A stretch of DNA of 64,000 nucleotides from Agelas oroides (taxonomy: Eukaryota; Porifera; Demospongiae; Agelasida; Agelasidae): assembly GCA_949130485.1 (NCBI GenBank), contig OX422203.1, positions 5,353,429 to 5,417,428 on the forward strand, given 5' to 3'. The translations under genes were made by a program, and so were the position numbers. The notes beneath the pieces were generated by a model. It saw nothing but the letters and a program-made list of their open reading frames with translations, ran no database searches and had not been told where the DNA came from. The stretch's first letter is position 1. Each line of letters opens with the position of its first letter. Positions 14,201 to 28,139 of the stretch are shown piece by piece.

Positions 14201-17200
14201 CTCTACCATGGCTCTACTACATTCTACCATTGCTCTACTTGACTCTACATGACTCTAATACATTCTACCGTGGTTTTCATTCGCTCTACTTGCCTCTACT
14301 ACACTCTACCATGGCTCTACTACATTCTACCATGGCTCTACTTGACTCTACTTGACTCTACTACACTCTACCATGGCTCTACTTGGCTCTACTTGGCTCT
14401 AGGACACTCTACCATGGCTCTACTACATTCTACCATGTCTCTACTTGCCTCTACATGACTCTACCACACTCTTCTACGGCTCTACTTGACTCTACTTGAC
14501 TCTACTACATTCTACCATGGCTCTACGTAGCGCTAATTGACTCTACTACTCTCCACCATGGTTCTACTTGGCTCTACTTGGCTCAACTACACTATACCAT
14601 GCGTCTACTACGTTCTACCATTCCTCTACTTGCCTCTAGTTGACTCTACTACACTCATGGCTCTACTACATTCCACCATGTCTTTACTTGCGTCTACATG
14701 ACTTTACCACACTTGTCTATGGCTACACTTGACTCTACTACACTCTGCCATGCCTCTACTTGACTCTACTTGACTCTACTACACCCTACCATGGCTCTAC
14801 TTGGCTGTACTTGCCTCTACTTCCCTCTACCACGGCTCTACTGCATTCTACCATGGCTCTACTTGACTCTACTTGACTCTACTGCACTCTACCATGGCTC
14901 TACTACATTGTACCATATCTCTACTTGCCTCTACATGACTCTACCACACTCTACTGGACTCTACTTCACTCTACTTCATTGTACCTTGGCTCTACTTAGC
15001 GCTAATTGACTCCACTACTCTCCACCATGGCTCTACTTGGCTCTAATTGGCTCAACTACAATATACCATCCGTCTACTACATTCTACGATGGCTCTACCT
15101 GGCTCTACATGAATCTACTACATTCTACCGGGGTTCTATTTCGCTCCACTTGCCTCTACTACCCTCTACTACGGCTCTAGTACATTCTACCATAGCTCTA
15201 CTTGACTCTACTTGACTCTACTGCACTCTACCATGGCTCTATTTGGCTCTACATGGCTCTACTACACTCTACCATGGCTCTACTACATTGTACCATATCT
15301 CTACTTGCCTCTACATGACTCTACCACACTCTTCTACGGCTCTACTAGACTCAACTTGACTCTACTACATTCTTCCATGGCTCTACTTAGCGCTAATTGA
15401 CTCTACTACTCTCCGCCATGACTCTACTTGGCTCTACTTGGCTCTACTTGGCTCAACTACACTATACCATGCCTCTACTACATTCTACGATGGCTCTACT
15501 TGGCTATACATGACTCTACTACATTCTACCGGGGATCTAATTTGCTCTACTACACTCTACCTTGGCTCTACTACATTCTACCATCGCTCTACTTGACTCT
15601 ACATCACTCTAATACATTCTACCAGGGTTCTAATTCGCTCTACTTGACTCTACTACACTTTACCATGGCTCTACTGCATTCTACCATGGCTCCACTTGAC
15701 TCTACTTGACTCTACTACACTCTGCCATGGCTCTACTTGGTTTAACTTGACTCTACTACACTCTACCAGGCTCTACTTGGCTCTCCTTGGCTCTACTACA
15801 CCTTACCATGGCTCTACTACATTTTACTATGGCTCTCCGTGACTCTACATGACTCTACTACATTCTACCGGGGTTCTAATTCGCTCTACTTCGCTCTACT
15901 ACACTCTACCATGGCTCAACTACTTTCTACCATGGCTTTACTATACATTTTACAATGGCCCTTCAGTCTACATGACTCTACTACATTCTACAGGGGTTCT
16001 AATTTCCTCTACTTCCCTCTACTACACTCTACCATGGCTCTACTACATTCTACCATGGCTCTACTTGACTCTACATGACTCTATTACATTCTACCATGGC
16101 TCTACTTGACTGTACTTGACTCTAGTACACTCTACGATAGCTCTACTTGGCTCTACTTGACTCTACTACATTCTTCCATGGCTCTACCTACCGCAAATTG
16201 ACTCTACTACTCTCCACCATGGCTCTACTTGGCTCAACTTGGCTAAACTACACTATACCATGCCTCTACTACATTCTACGATGGCTCTACTTCGCTCTAC
16301 ATTACTCTACTATATTCTACCGGGGTTCTAATTTGTTCTACTTGGCTCTACTGCACTCTACCATGGCTATACTACATTCTACCATGGCTCTGCTACATTC
16401 TACCATGGCGCTACTTCACTCTACATGACTCTACTACATTCTACCGGGGTTCTAAATCACTCTACTTGGCTCTACTACACTCTACCATGGCTCAACTTGG
16501 CTCTTCTTCACTCTTCTACACTCTACCATGGCTCTACTACATTCTACCATTGCTCTACTTGACTCTACATGACTCTAATACATTCTACCGTGGTTTTCAT
16601 TCGCTCTACTTGCCTCTACTACACTCTACCATGGCTCTACTACATTCTACCATGGCTCTACTTGACTCTACTTGACTCTACTACACTCTACCATGGCTCT
16701 ACTTGGCTCTACTTGGCTCTAGGACACTCTACCATGGCTCTACTACATTCTACCATGTCTCTACTTGCCTCTACATGACTCTACCACACTCTTCTACGGC
16801 TCTACTTGACTCTACTTGACTCTACTACATTCTACCATGGCTCTACGTAGCGCTAATTGACTCTACTACTCTCCACCATGGTTCTACTTGGCTCTACTTG
16901 GCTCAACTACACTATACCATGCGTCTACTACGTTCTACCATTCCTCTACTTGCCTCTAGTTGACTCTACTACACTCATGGCTCTACTACATTCCACCATG
17001 TCTTTACTTGCGTCTACATGACTTTACCACACTTGTCTATGGCTACACTTGACTCTACTACACTCTGCCATGCCTCTACTTGACTCTACTTGACTCTACT
17101 ACACCCTACCATGGCTCTACTTGGCTGTACTTGCCTCTACTTCCCTCTACCACGGCTCTACTGCATTCTACCATGGCTCTACTTGACTCTACTTGACTCT

Positions 17201-19734
17201 ACTGCACTCTACCATGGCTCTACTACATTGTACCATATCTCTACTTGCCTCTACATGACTCTACCACACTCTTCTACGGCTCTACTAGACTCAACTTGAC
17301 TCTACTACATTCTTCCATGGCTCTACTTAGCTCTAATTGACTCTACTACTCTCCGCCATGACTCTACTTGGCTCTACTTGGCTCAACTACACTATACCAT
17401 GCCTCTACTACATTCTACGATGGCTGTACTTGGCTATACATGACTCTACTACATTCTACCGGGGTTCTAATTCGCTCTACTACAATCTACCTTGGGTCTA
17501 CTACATTCTACCATCGCTCTACTTGACTCTACATCACTCTAATACATTCTACCAGGGTTCTAATTTGCTCTACTTGACTCTACTACACTTTACCATGGCT
17601 CTACTACATTCTACCATGGCTCTACTTGACTCTACTTGACTCTACTACACTCTACCATGGCTCTACTTGGTTTTACTTGACTCTACTACACTCTACCAGG
17701 CTCTACTTGGCTCTCCTTGGCTCTACTACACCTTACCATGGCTCTACTACATTTTACTATGGCTCTCCGTGACTCTACATGACTCTACTACATTCTACCG
17801 GGGTTCTAATTCGCTCTACTTTGCTCTACTACACTCTACCATGGCTCAACTACTTTCTACCATGGCTTTACTATACATTTAACAATGGCCCTACTTCAGT
17901 CTACATGACTCTACTACATTCTACCGGGGTTCTAATTTGCTCTACTTCACTCTACTACACTCTACCATGGCTCTACTTCATTCTACCATGGCTCTACTTG
18001 ACTCTACATGACTCTACTACATTCTACCATGGCTCTACTTGACTGTACTTGACTCTAGTACACTCTACGATAGCTCTACTTGGCTCTACTTGACTCTACT
18101 ACATTCTACCATGGCTCTACTTACCGCTAATTGACTCTACTACTCTCCACCATGGCTCTACTTGGCTCAACTTGGCTAAACTACACTATACCATGCCTCT
18201 ACTACATTCTACGATGGCTCTACTTGGCTCTACATGACTCTACTATATTCTACCGGGGTTCTAATTTGCTCTACTTGGCTCTACTACACTCTACCATGCC
18301 TCTACTACATTCTACCATGGCGCTGCTTCACTCTACATGACTCTACTACATTCTACCGGGGTTCTAAATCACTCTACTTGGCTCTACTACACTCTACCAT
18401 GGCTCTACTTGGCTCTTCTTCACTCTACTACACTATACCATCGCTCTACTACATTCTACCATGGCTCTACTTGACTCTACTTGACTCTACTACACTCTAC
18501 CATGGCTCTACTTGGCTCTACTTGGCTCTACTACACTCTACCATGGCTCTACTACATTCTACCATGTCTCTACTTGCCTCTACATGACTCTACCACACTC
18601 TTTTACGGCTCTACTTGACTCTACTTGACTCTACTACATTCTACCATGGCTCTACGTAGCGCTAATTGACTCTACAACTCTCCACCATGGCTCTCCTTGG
18701 CTCTACTTGGCTCAACTACACTATACCATGCCTCTACTACGTTCTACCATTGCTCTACTTGCCTCTATTTGACTCTACTACACTCTACCATGGCTCTACG
18801 TGACTCTACTTGGCTCTACTACACTCATGGCTCTACTACATTCTACCATGTCTCTACTTGCGTCTACATGACTTTACCACACTCGTCTATGGCTCTACTT
18901 GACTCTACTACACTCTGCCATCCCTCTACTTGACTCTACTTGACTCTACTACACCCTACCATGGCTCTACTTGGCTCTACTTGCCTCTACTACCCTCTGC
19001 CACGGCTCTACTACATTCTACCATGGCTCTACTTGACTCTACTTGACTCTACTGCACTCTACCATGGCTCTATTTGGCTCTACATGGCTCTACTACACTC
19101 TACCATGGCTCTACTACATTGTACCATATCTCTACTTTCCTCTACATGACTCTACCGCACTCTTCTACGGCTCTACTAGACTCAACTTGACTCTAGTACA
19201 TTCTTCCATGGCACTACTTAGCGCTAATTGACTCTACTACTCTCCGCCATGACTCTACTTGGCTCTACTTGGCTCAACTACACTATATCATGCCTCTACT
19301 ACATTCTACGATGGCTCTACTTGGCTATACAGACTCTACTACATTCTACCGGGAATCTAATTCGCTCTACTACACTCTACCTTGGGTCTACTACATTCTA
19401 CCATCGCTCTACTTGACTCTACATCACTCTAATACATTCTACCAGGGTTCTAATTCGCTCTACTTGACTCTACTACACTTTACCATGGCTCTACTACATT
19501 CTACCATGGCTCTACTTGACTCTACTTGACTCTACTACACTTTGCCATGGCTCTACTTGGTATTACTTGACTCTACTACACTCTACCAGGCTCTACTTGG
19601 CTCTCCTTGGCTCTACTACACCTTACCATGGCTCTACTACATTTTACTATGGCTCTCCGTGACTCTACATGACTCTACTACATTCTACCGGGGTTCTAAT
19701 TCGCTCTACTTCGCTCTACTACACTCTACCATGG
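11207..19734. repeat. Higher-order repeat copy A (about 8.5 kb)
   Basis: Bases 11,207-14,950 align with copy C at offset 16,933 (16,936 after a 3-bp indel near 13.64 kb), and 17,337-19,700 align with copy C at 14,616. Two things set copy A apart. It contains a 2,320-bp tandem duplication (about 12.63-17.28 kb), and it lacks the roughly 2.3 kb that copy B carries between about 25.75 and 28.0 kb. At about 19.72-19.74 kb it jumps from one module directly into the module that begins the next copy. Confidence 0.85.
12635..17275. repeat. Two adjacent 2,320-bp copies with no difference seen
   Basis: Bases from about 12,635 recur at +2,320 (12,661 to 14,981; 12,892 to 15,212; 13,519 to 15,839; 14,770 to 17,090). 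In every line I compared, the two copies were identical, including private variants such as CCCTTCAGTC (lacking ACT) and CTACCGCAAATTG. The join between them is at about 14,951-14,957, where CACACTCTACTGGACTC replaces CACACTCTTCTACGGCTC. Copies B and C carry this module once. The duplication is therefore either very young or an assembly duplication. Confidence 0.92.
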
Positions 19735-19740
19735 CTCTAC
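19722..19740. other. Chimeric junction between two higher-order modules
   Basis: Upstream sequence follows the module found at 25,701 and 34,286 up to CTCTACCATGGCT. In those copies it continues CAACTACTTTC. Here it instead enters the sequence found at 11,085 and 28,007 (TACTTGGCTCTACTTGG then CACTCATGG). The two partners share CTCTACCATGGCTC at the breakpoint, so the join is an in-register unequal exchange inside a conserved block. Confidence 0.82.
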
Positions 19741-22700
19741 TTGGCTCTACTTGGCTCTACTACACTCATGGCTCTACTGCGTTCTACCATGTCTCTACTT
19801 GCGTCTATATGACTTTACCACACTCATCTATGGCTGTACTACACTCTGCCATGCCTCTACTTGACTCTACTTGACTCTACTACACTCTGCCATGGCTCTA
19901 CTTGGCTCTACTTGGCTCTACTACGCTCTACCATGGCTCTACTACATTCCATCACGGCTCTACTTGTCTCTATGACTGTAATACATTCTACCGGGGTTGT
20001 AATTCGCTCTACTTGGCTCTACTTCACTCTCCCATGGCTCTACTACATTCTACCATGTCTCTACTTCCCCCTACATGACTCTACCACATTCTTCTACGGC
20101 TCTAGTTGAATCTACTTGACTCTACTACATTCTACCATGGCTCTACTTAGCGCTAATTGACTGTACTACACTCTACCATGGCTCTACTCGGCTCTACTTG
20201 GCTCTACTACACTCTACCATGGCTCTACTACATTCCATCATGGCTCTACTTGTCTCTATGACTGTAATACATTCTACCGGGGTTCTAATTCGCTCTACTT
20301 GGCTCTACTACACTCTACCATGGCTCTACTACATTCTACCATGTCTCTACTTGCCTCTACATGACTCTACCACACTTGTCTACGGCTCTACTTGACTCTA
20401 CTACACTCTATTAAGCTCTACTTGGCTCTGCTTGGCTCTACTACTCCCTACCATGGCTCTACTACATTTTACGATAGCTCTACATGACTCTTCATGACTC
20501 TTCTACATTCTACCGGAGTTCTAATTCGCTCTACTTCACTCTACTACACTCTACCATGGCTCTACTACATTCTACCATGACTCTACTATACATTTTACAA
20601 TCGCCCTACTTCACTCTACATGACTCTACTACATTCTACTGGGGTTCTAATTTGCTGTAATTCGCTCTACTACACTCTACCATGGCTCTACTACATTCTA
20701 CCATGGCTCTACTTGACTCTACATGACTCTACTACATTCTACTATAGCTCTACTTGACTCTACTTGACTCTAGTACACTCTACGAATGCTCTACTTGGCT
20801 CTACTTGAGTCTACTACACACTACAATGCCTCTACTTCGTTCTATTACACGTTACCATGATTCTACTACATTCCACCATGGCTATAATTGACTCTACATC
20901 ACTCTACTACACTCTACCATAGCTCTACTTGACTCTACTTGGCTCTACTGCACTCTTCCATGGCTCTACTACATTCTTCCAAGGCTCTACTGAACTCTAC
21001 ATACCTCTACTTGCCTCTACTACATTCTACCATAGCTCTAGTTTGCTCTACTTGGATCTATTACACCATACCATGGCTCTACTTGACTCTACTTGACTCT
21101 ACTGCATTCAACCATGGCTCTACTTGGCTCTACTTGGCTCTACTACACTCTAACATAGATCTACTACATTCTACCATGTCTCTACTTGCCTCTACATGAC
21201 TCTACCACACTCTTCTACGGCTCTACTTGACTCTACTTCACTCTACTTCATTGTACCTTGGCTCTACTTAGCGCCAATTGACTCCACTACTCTCCACCAT
21301 GGCTCTACTTGGCTCTAATTGGCTCAACTACAATATACCATCCGTCTACTACATTCTACGATGGCTCTACCTGGCTCTACATGAATCTACTACATTCTAC
21401 CGGGGTTCTATTTCGCTCCACTTGCCTCTACTACCCTCTACTACGGCTCTACTACATTCTACCATAGCTCTACTTGACTCTACTTGACTCTACTGCACTC
21501 TACCATGGCTCTATTTGGCTCTACATGGCTCTACTACACTCTACCATGGCTCTACTACATTGTACCATATCTCTACTTGCCTCTACATGACTCTACCACA
21601 CTCTTCTACGGCTCTACTAGACTCAACTTGACTCTACTACATTCTTCCATGGCTCTACTTAGCGCTAATTGACTCTACTACTCTCCGCCATGACTCTACT
21701 TGGCTCTACTTGGCTCTACTTGGCTCAACTACACTATACCATGCCTCTACTACATTCTACGATGGCTCTACTTGGCTATACATGACTCTACTACATTCTA
21801 CCGGGGATCTAATTCGCTCTACTACACTCTACCTTGGCTCTACTACATTCTACCATCGCTCTACTTGACTCTACATCACTCTAATACATTCTACCAGGGT
21901 TCTAATTCGCTCTACTTGACTCTACTACACTTTACCATGGCTCTACTGCATTCTACCATGGCTCCACTTGACTCTACTTGACTCTACTACACTCTGCCAT
22001 GGCTCTACTTGGTTTAACTTGACTCTACTACACTCTACCAGGCTCTACTTGGCTCTCCTTGGCTCTACTACACCTTACCATGGCTCTACTACATTTTACT
22101 ATGGCTCTCCGTGACTCTACATGACTCTACTACATTCTACCGGGGTTCTAATTCGCTCTACTTCGCTCTACTACACTCTACCATGGCTCAACTACTTTCT
22201 ACCATGGCTTTACTATACATTTTACAATGGCCCTATACTTCAGTCTACATGACTCTACTACATTCTACAGGGGTTCTAATTTCCTCTACTTCCCTCTACT
22301 ACACTCTACCATGGCTCTACTACATTCTACCATGGCTCTACTTGACTCTACATGACTCTATTACATTCTACCATGGCTCTACTTGACTGTACTTGACTCT
22401 AGTACACTCTACGATAGCTCTACTTGGCTCTACTTGACTCTACTACATTCTTCCATGGCTCTACCTACCGCAAATTGACTCTACTACTCTCCACCATGGC
22501 TCTACTTGGCTCAACTTGGCTAAACTACACTATACCATGCCTCTACTACATTCTACGATGGCTCTACTTCGCTCTACATTACTCTACTATATTCTACCGG
22601 GGTTCTAATTTGTTCTACTTGGCTCTACTGCACTCTACCATGGCTATACTACATTCTACCATGGCTCTGCTACATTCTACCATGGCGCTACTTCACTCTA

Positions 22701-25700
22701 CATGACTCTACTACATTCTACCGGGGTTCTAAATCACTCTACTTGGCTCTACTACACTCTACCATGGCTCAACTTGGCTCTTCTTCACTCTTCTACACTC
22801 TACCATGGCTCTACTACATTCTACCATTGCTCTACTTGACTCTACATGACTCTAATACATTCTACCGTGGTTTTCATTCGCTCTACTTGCCTCTACTACA
22901 CTCTACCATGGCTCTACTACATTCTACCATGGCTCTACTTGACTCTACTTGACTCTACTACACTCTACCATGGCTCTACTTGGCTCTACTTGGCTCTAGG
23001 ACACTCTACCATGGCTCTACTACATTCTACCATGTCTCTACTTGCCTCTACATGACTCTACCACACTCTTCTACGGCTCTACTTGACTCTACTTGACTCT
23101 ACTACATTCTACCATGGCTCTACGTAGCGCTAATTGACTCTACTACTCTCCACCATGGTTCTACTTGGCTCTACTTGGCTCAACTACACTATACCATGCG
23201 TCTACTACGTTCTACCATTCCTCTACTTGCCTCTAGTTGACTCTACTACACTCATGGCTCTACTACATTCCACCATGTCTTTACTTGCGTCTACATGACT
23301 TTACCACACTTGTCTATGGCTACACTTGACTCTACTACACTCTGCCATGCCTCTACTTGACTCTACTTGACTCTACTACACCCTACCATGGCTCTACTTG
23401 GCTGTACTTGCCTCTACTTCCCTCTACCACGGCTCTACTGCATTCTACCATGGCTCTACTTGACTCTACTTGACTCTACTGCACTCTACCATGGCTCTAC
23501 TACATTGTACCATATCTCTACTTGCCTCTACATGACTCTACCACACTCTTCTACGGCTCTACTAGACTCAACTTGACTCTACTACATTCTTCCATGGCTC
23601 TACTTAGCTCTAATTGACTCTACTACTCTCCGCCATGACTCTACTTGGCTCTACTTGGCTCAACTACACTATACCATGCCTCTACTACATTCTACGATGG
23701 CTGTACTTGGCTATACATGACTCTACTACATTCTACCGGGGTTCTAATTCGCTCTACTACAATCTACCTTGGGTCTACTACATTCTACCATCGCTCTACT
23801 TGACTCTACATCACTCTAATACATTCTACCAGGGTTCTAATTTGCTCTACTTGACTCTACTACACTTTACCATGGCTCTACTACATTCTACCATGGCTTT
23901 ACTATACATTTAACAATGGCCCTACTTCAGTCTACATGACTCTACTACATTCTACCGGGGTTCTAATTTGCTCTACTTCACTCTACTACACTCTACCATG
24001 GCTCTACTTCATTCTACCATGGCTCTACTTGACTCTACATGACTCTACTACATTCTACCATGGCTCTACTTGACTGTACTTGACTCTAGTACACTCTACG
24101 ATAGCTCTACTTGGCTCTACTTGACTCTACTACATTCTACCATGGCTCTACTTACCGCTAATTGACTCTACTACTCTCCACCATGGCTCTACTTGGCTCA
24201 ACTTGGCTAAACTACACTATACCATGCCTCTACTACATTCTACGATGGCTCTACTTGGCTCTACATGACTCTACTATATTCTACCGGGGTTCTAATTTGC
24301 TCTACTTGGCTCTACTACACTCTACCATGCCTCTACTACATTCTACCATGGCGCTGCTTCACTCTACATGACTCTACTACATTCTACCGGGGTTCTAAAT
24401 CACTCTACTTGGCTCTACTACACTCTACCATGGCTCTACTTGGCTCTTCTTCACTCTACTACACTATACCATCGCTCTACTACATTCTACCATGGCTCTA
24501 CTTGACTCTACTTGACTCTACTACACTCTACCATGGCTCTACTTGGCTCTACTTGGCTCTACTACACTCTACCATGGCTCTACTACATTCTACCATGTCT
24601 CTACTTGCCTCTACATGACTCTACCACACTCTTTTACGGCTCTACTTGACTCTACTTGTCTCTACTACATTCTACCATGGCTCTACGTAGCGCTAATTGA
24701 CTCTACAACTCTCCACCATGGCTCTCCTTGGCTCTACTTGGCTCAACTACACTATACCATGCCTCTACTACGTTCTACCATTGCTCTACTTGCCTCTATT
24801 TGACTCTACTACACTCTACCATGGCTCTACGTGACTCTACTTGGCTCTACTACACTCATGGCTCTACTACATTCTACCATGTCTCTACTTGCGTCTACAT
24901 GACTTTACCACACTCGTCTATGGCTCTACTTGACTCTACTACACTCTGCCATCCCTCTACTTGACTCTACTTGACTCTACTACACCCTACCATGGCTCTA
25001 CTTGGCTCTACTTGCCTCTACTACCCTCTGCCACGGCTCTACTACATTCTACCATGGCTCTACTTGACTCTACTTGACTCTACTGCACTCTACCATGGCT
25101 CTATTTGGCTCTACATGGCTCTACTACACTCTACCATGGCTCTACTACATTGTACCATATCTCTACTTTCCTCTACATGACTCTACCGCACTCTTCTACG
25201 GCTCTACTAGACTCAACTTGACTCTAGTACATTCTTCCATGGCACTACTTAGCGCTAATTGACTCTACTACTCTCCGCCATGACTCTACTTGGCTCTACT
25301 TGGCTCAACTACACTATACCATACCTCTACTACATTCTACGATGGCTCTACTTGGCTATACATGACTCTACTACATTCTACCGGGAATCTAATTCGCTCT
25401 ACTACACTCTACCTTGGGTCTACTACATTCTACCATCGCTCTACTTGACTCTACATCACTCTAATACATTCTACCAGGGTTCTAATTCGCTCTACTTGAC
25501 TCTACTACACTTTACCATGGCTCTACTACATTCTACCATGGCTCTACTTGACTCTACTTGACTCTACTACACTCTGCCATGGCTCTACTTGGTATTACTT
25601 GACTCTACTACACTCTACCAGGCTCTACTTGGCTCTCCTTGGCTCTACTACACCTTACCATGGCTCTACTACATTTTACTATGGCTCTCCGTGACTCTAC

Positions 25701-28139
25701 ATGACTCTACTACATTCTACCGGGGTTCTAATTCGCTCTACTTCGCTCTACTACACTCTACCATGGCTCAACCACTTTCTACCATGGCTTTACTATACAT
25801 TTTACAATGGCCCTACTTCAGTCTACATGACTCTACTACATTCTACAGGGGTTCTAATTTGCTCTACTTCCCTCTACTACACTCTACCATGGCTCTACTA
25901 CATTCTACCATGGCTCTACTTGACTCTACATGACTCTACTACATTCTACCATGGCTCTACTTGACTGTACTTGACTCTAGTACACTCTACGATAGCTCTA
26001 CTTGGCTCTACTTGACTCTACTACATTCTACCATGGCTCTCCTTACCGCTAATTAACTCTACTACTCTCCACCATGGCTCTACTTGGCTCAACTTGGCTA
26101 AACTACACTATACCATGCCTCTACTACATTCTACGATGGCTCTACTTGGCTCTACATGACTCTACTATATTCTACCGGGGTTCTAATTTGCTCTACTTGG
26201 CTCTACTACACTCTACCATGGCTCTACTACATTCTACCATGGCGCTACTTCACTCTACATGACTCTACTACATTCTACCGGGGTTCTAAATCACTCTACT
26301 TGGCTCTACTACACTCTACCATGGCTCTACTTGGCTCTTCTTCACTCTACTACACTCTACCATGGCTCTACTACATTCTACCATTGCTCTACTTGACTCT
26401 TCATGACTCTAATACATTCTACCGGGGTTTTCATTCGCTCTACTTGGCTCTACAACACTCTACCATGGCTCTACTACATTCTACCATAGCTCTACTTGAC
26501 TGTACTTGACTCTACTACACTCTACCATGGCTCTACTTGGCTCTACTTGGCTCTACTACACTCTGCCATGGCGCTACTACATTCTACCATGTCTCTACTT
26601 GCCTCTACATGAGTCTACCACACACTGCTACGGCTCTACTTGACTCTACTAGACTCTGCCATGGCTCTACTTGGCTCTCTTTGGCTCCACTACACCCTAC
26701 CATGGCTCTACTACATTTTTCGATGGCTCTACATGACTCTACATGACTCTACCACATTCCACCGGGGTTCTAATTCGCTCTACTTCGCTCTACTACACTC
26801 TACCATGGCTCTACTACATTCTACCATGGCGCTACTTCACTCTACATGACTCTACTACATTCTACCGGGGTTCTAAATCACTCTACTTGGCTCTACTACA
26901 CTCTACCATGGCTCTACTTGGCTCTTCTTCACTCTACTACCCCCTACCATGGATTTACTACATTCTACCATTGCTCTACTTGACTCTACATGACTCTAAT
27001 ACATTCTACCGGGGTTTTCATTCGCTCTACTTGCCTCTACTACACTCTACCATGGCTCTACTACATTCTACCACGGCTCTACTTGACTCTACTTGACTCT
27101 ACTACCCTCTACCACGGCTCTACTTGGCTCTACTTTTCTCTACTACACTCTACCATGCTCTACTACATTCTAGCATGGCTCTACTTCTCTCTATGATTCT
27201 AATACATTCTACCGTGCTTCTAATTCGCTCTACTTGGCTCTACTACACTCTACCATGGCTCTACTACATTCTACCATGTCTCGAGCTACTTGCCTCTACA
27301 TGACTCTATCAAACTCTTCTATGGCTCTACTTGAATCTACTTGACTCTACTACATTCTACCATGGCTCTCCTTAGCGCTATTTGATTCTACTACTCTCCA
27401 CCATGTCTCTACTTGGCTCCACTTGGCTCAACTACACTATACCATACCTCTACTACATTCTACGATGGCTCTACTTGGCTATACATGACTCTACTGCATT
27501 CTACCATGGTTCTTAATCGCTCTACTTGGCTCTACTACACTGTACAATGGCTCAACTACATTCTACCATGGCTCTACTTGACTCTACATGACTTTAATAC
27601 ATTCTACCGGGGTTCTAATTCGCTCTACTTGGCTCTACTACACTCTACCATGGCTCTACTACATTCTACCATGGCTCTACTTGACTCTACTTGACTCTCC
27701 TTGACTCTACTACACTCTACCATGGCTCTACTTGGCTCTACTTGGCTCTACTACACTCTACCATGGCTCTACTACATTCTACCATGTCTCTACTTGCCTC
27801 TACATGACTCTACCACACTCTTCTACGGCTCTACTTGACTCTACTTGACTCTACTTCATTCTACCATGGCTCTACTTAGCGGTAATTGACTCTACTACTC
27901 TCCACCATGGCTCTACTTGGCTATACTTGGCTCAACTACACTATACCATGCCTCTACTACGTTCTACGATTGCTCTACTTGCCTCTACTTGACTCTACTA
28001 CACTCTACCATGGCTCTACTTGGCTCTACTTGGCTCTACTACACTCATGGCTCTACTGCATTCTACCATGTCTCTACTTGCGTCTATATGACTTTACCAC
28101 ACTCATCTATGGCTGTACTACACTCTGCCATGCCTCTAC
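19735..28139. repeat. Higher-order repeat copy B (about 8.3-8.4 kb)
   Basis: Anchor at 19,861 to the next anchor at 28,140 is 8,279 bp. It aligns with copy A at offsets 8,654, 8,592, 6,277 and 6,031 as successive indels accumulate. Copy-specific changes are a loss of about 62 bp near 21.07 kb, a loss of 246 bp near 23.89 kb, and the variant CCCTATACTTCAG near 22.23 kb. Its last part (26,990-28,139) matches 10,056-11,206 at offset 16,933-16,934, which makes this copy the most complete statement of module order on the left side. Confidence 0.85.
23885..23900. other. 246-bp deletion junction in copy B
   Basis: Relative to copies A (17,615-17,861) and C, 246 bp are missing. The offset to copy A changes from 6,277 to 6,031 here. 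Both deletion ends lie in a TTCTACCATGGCT block, so the join occurs at shared sequence, as expected from slippage or unequal exchange within one block type. Confidence 0.8.
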
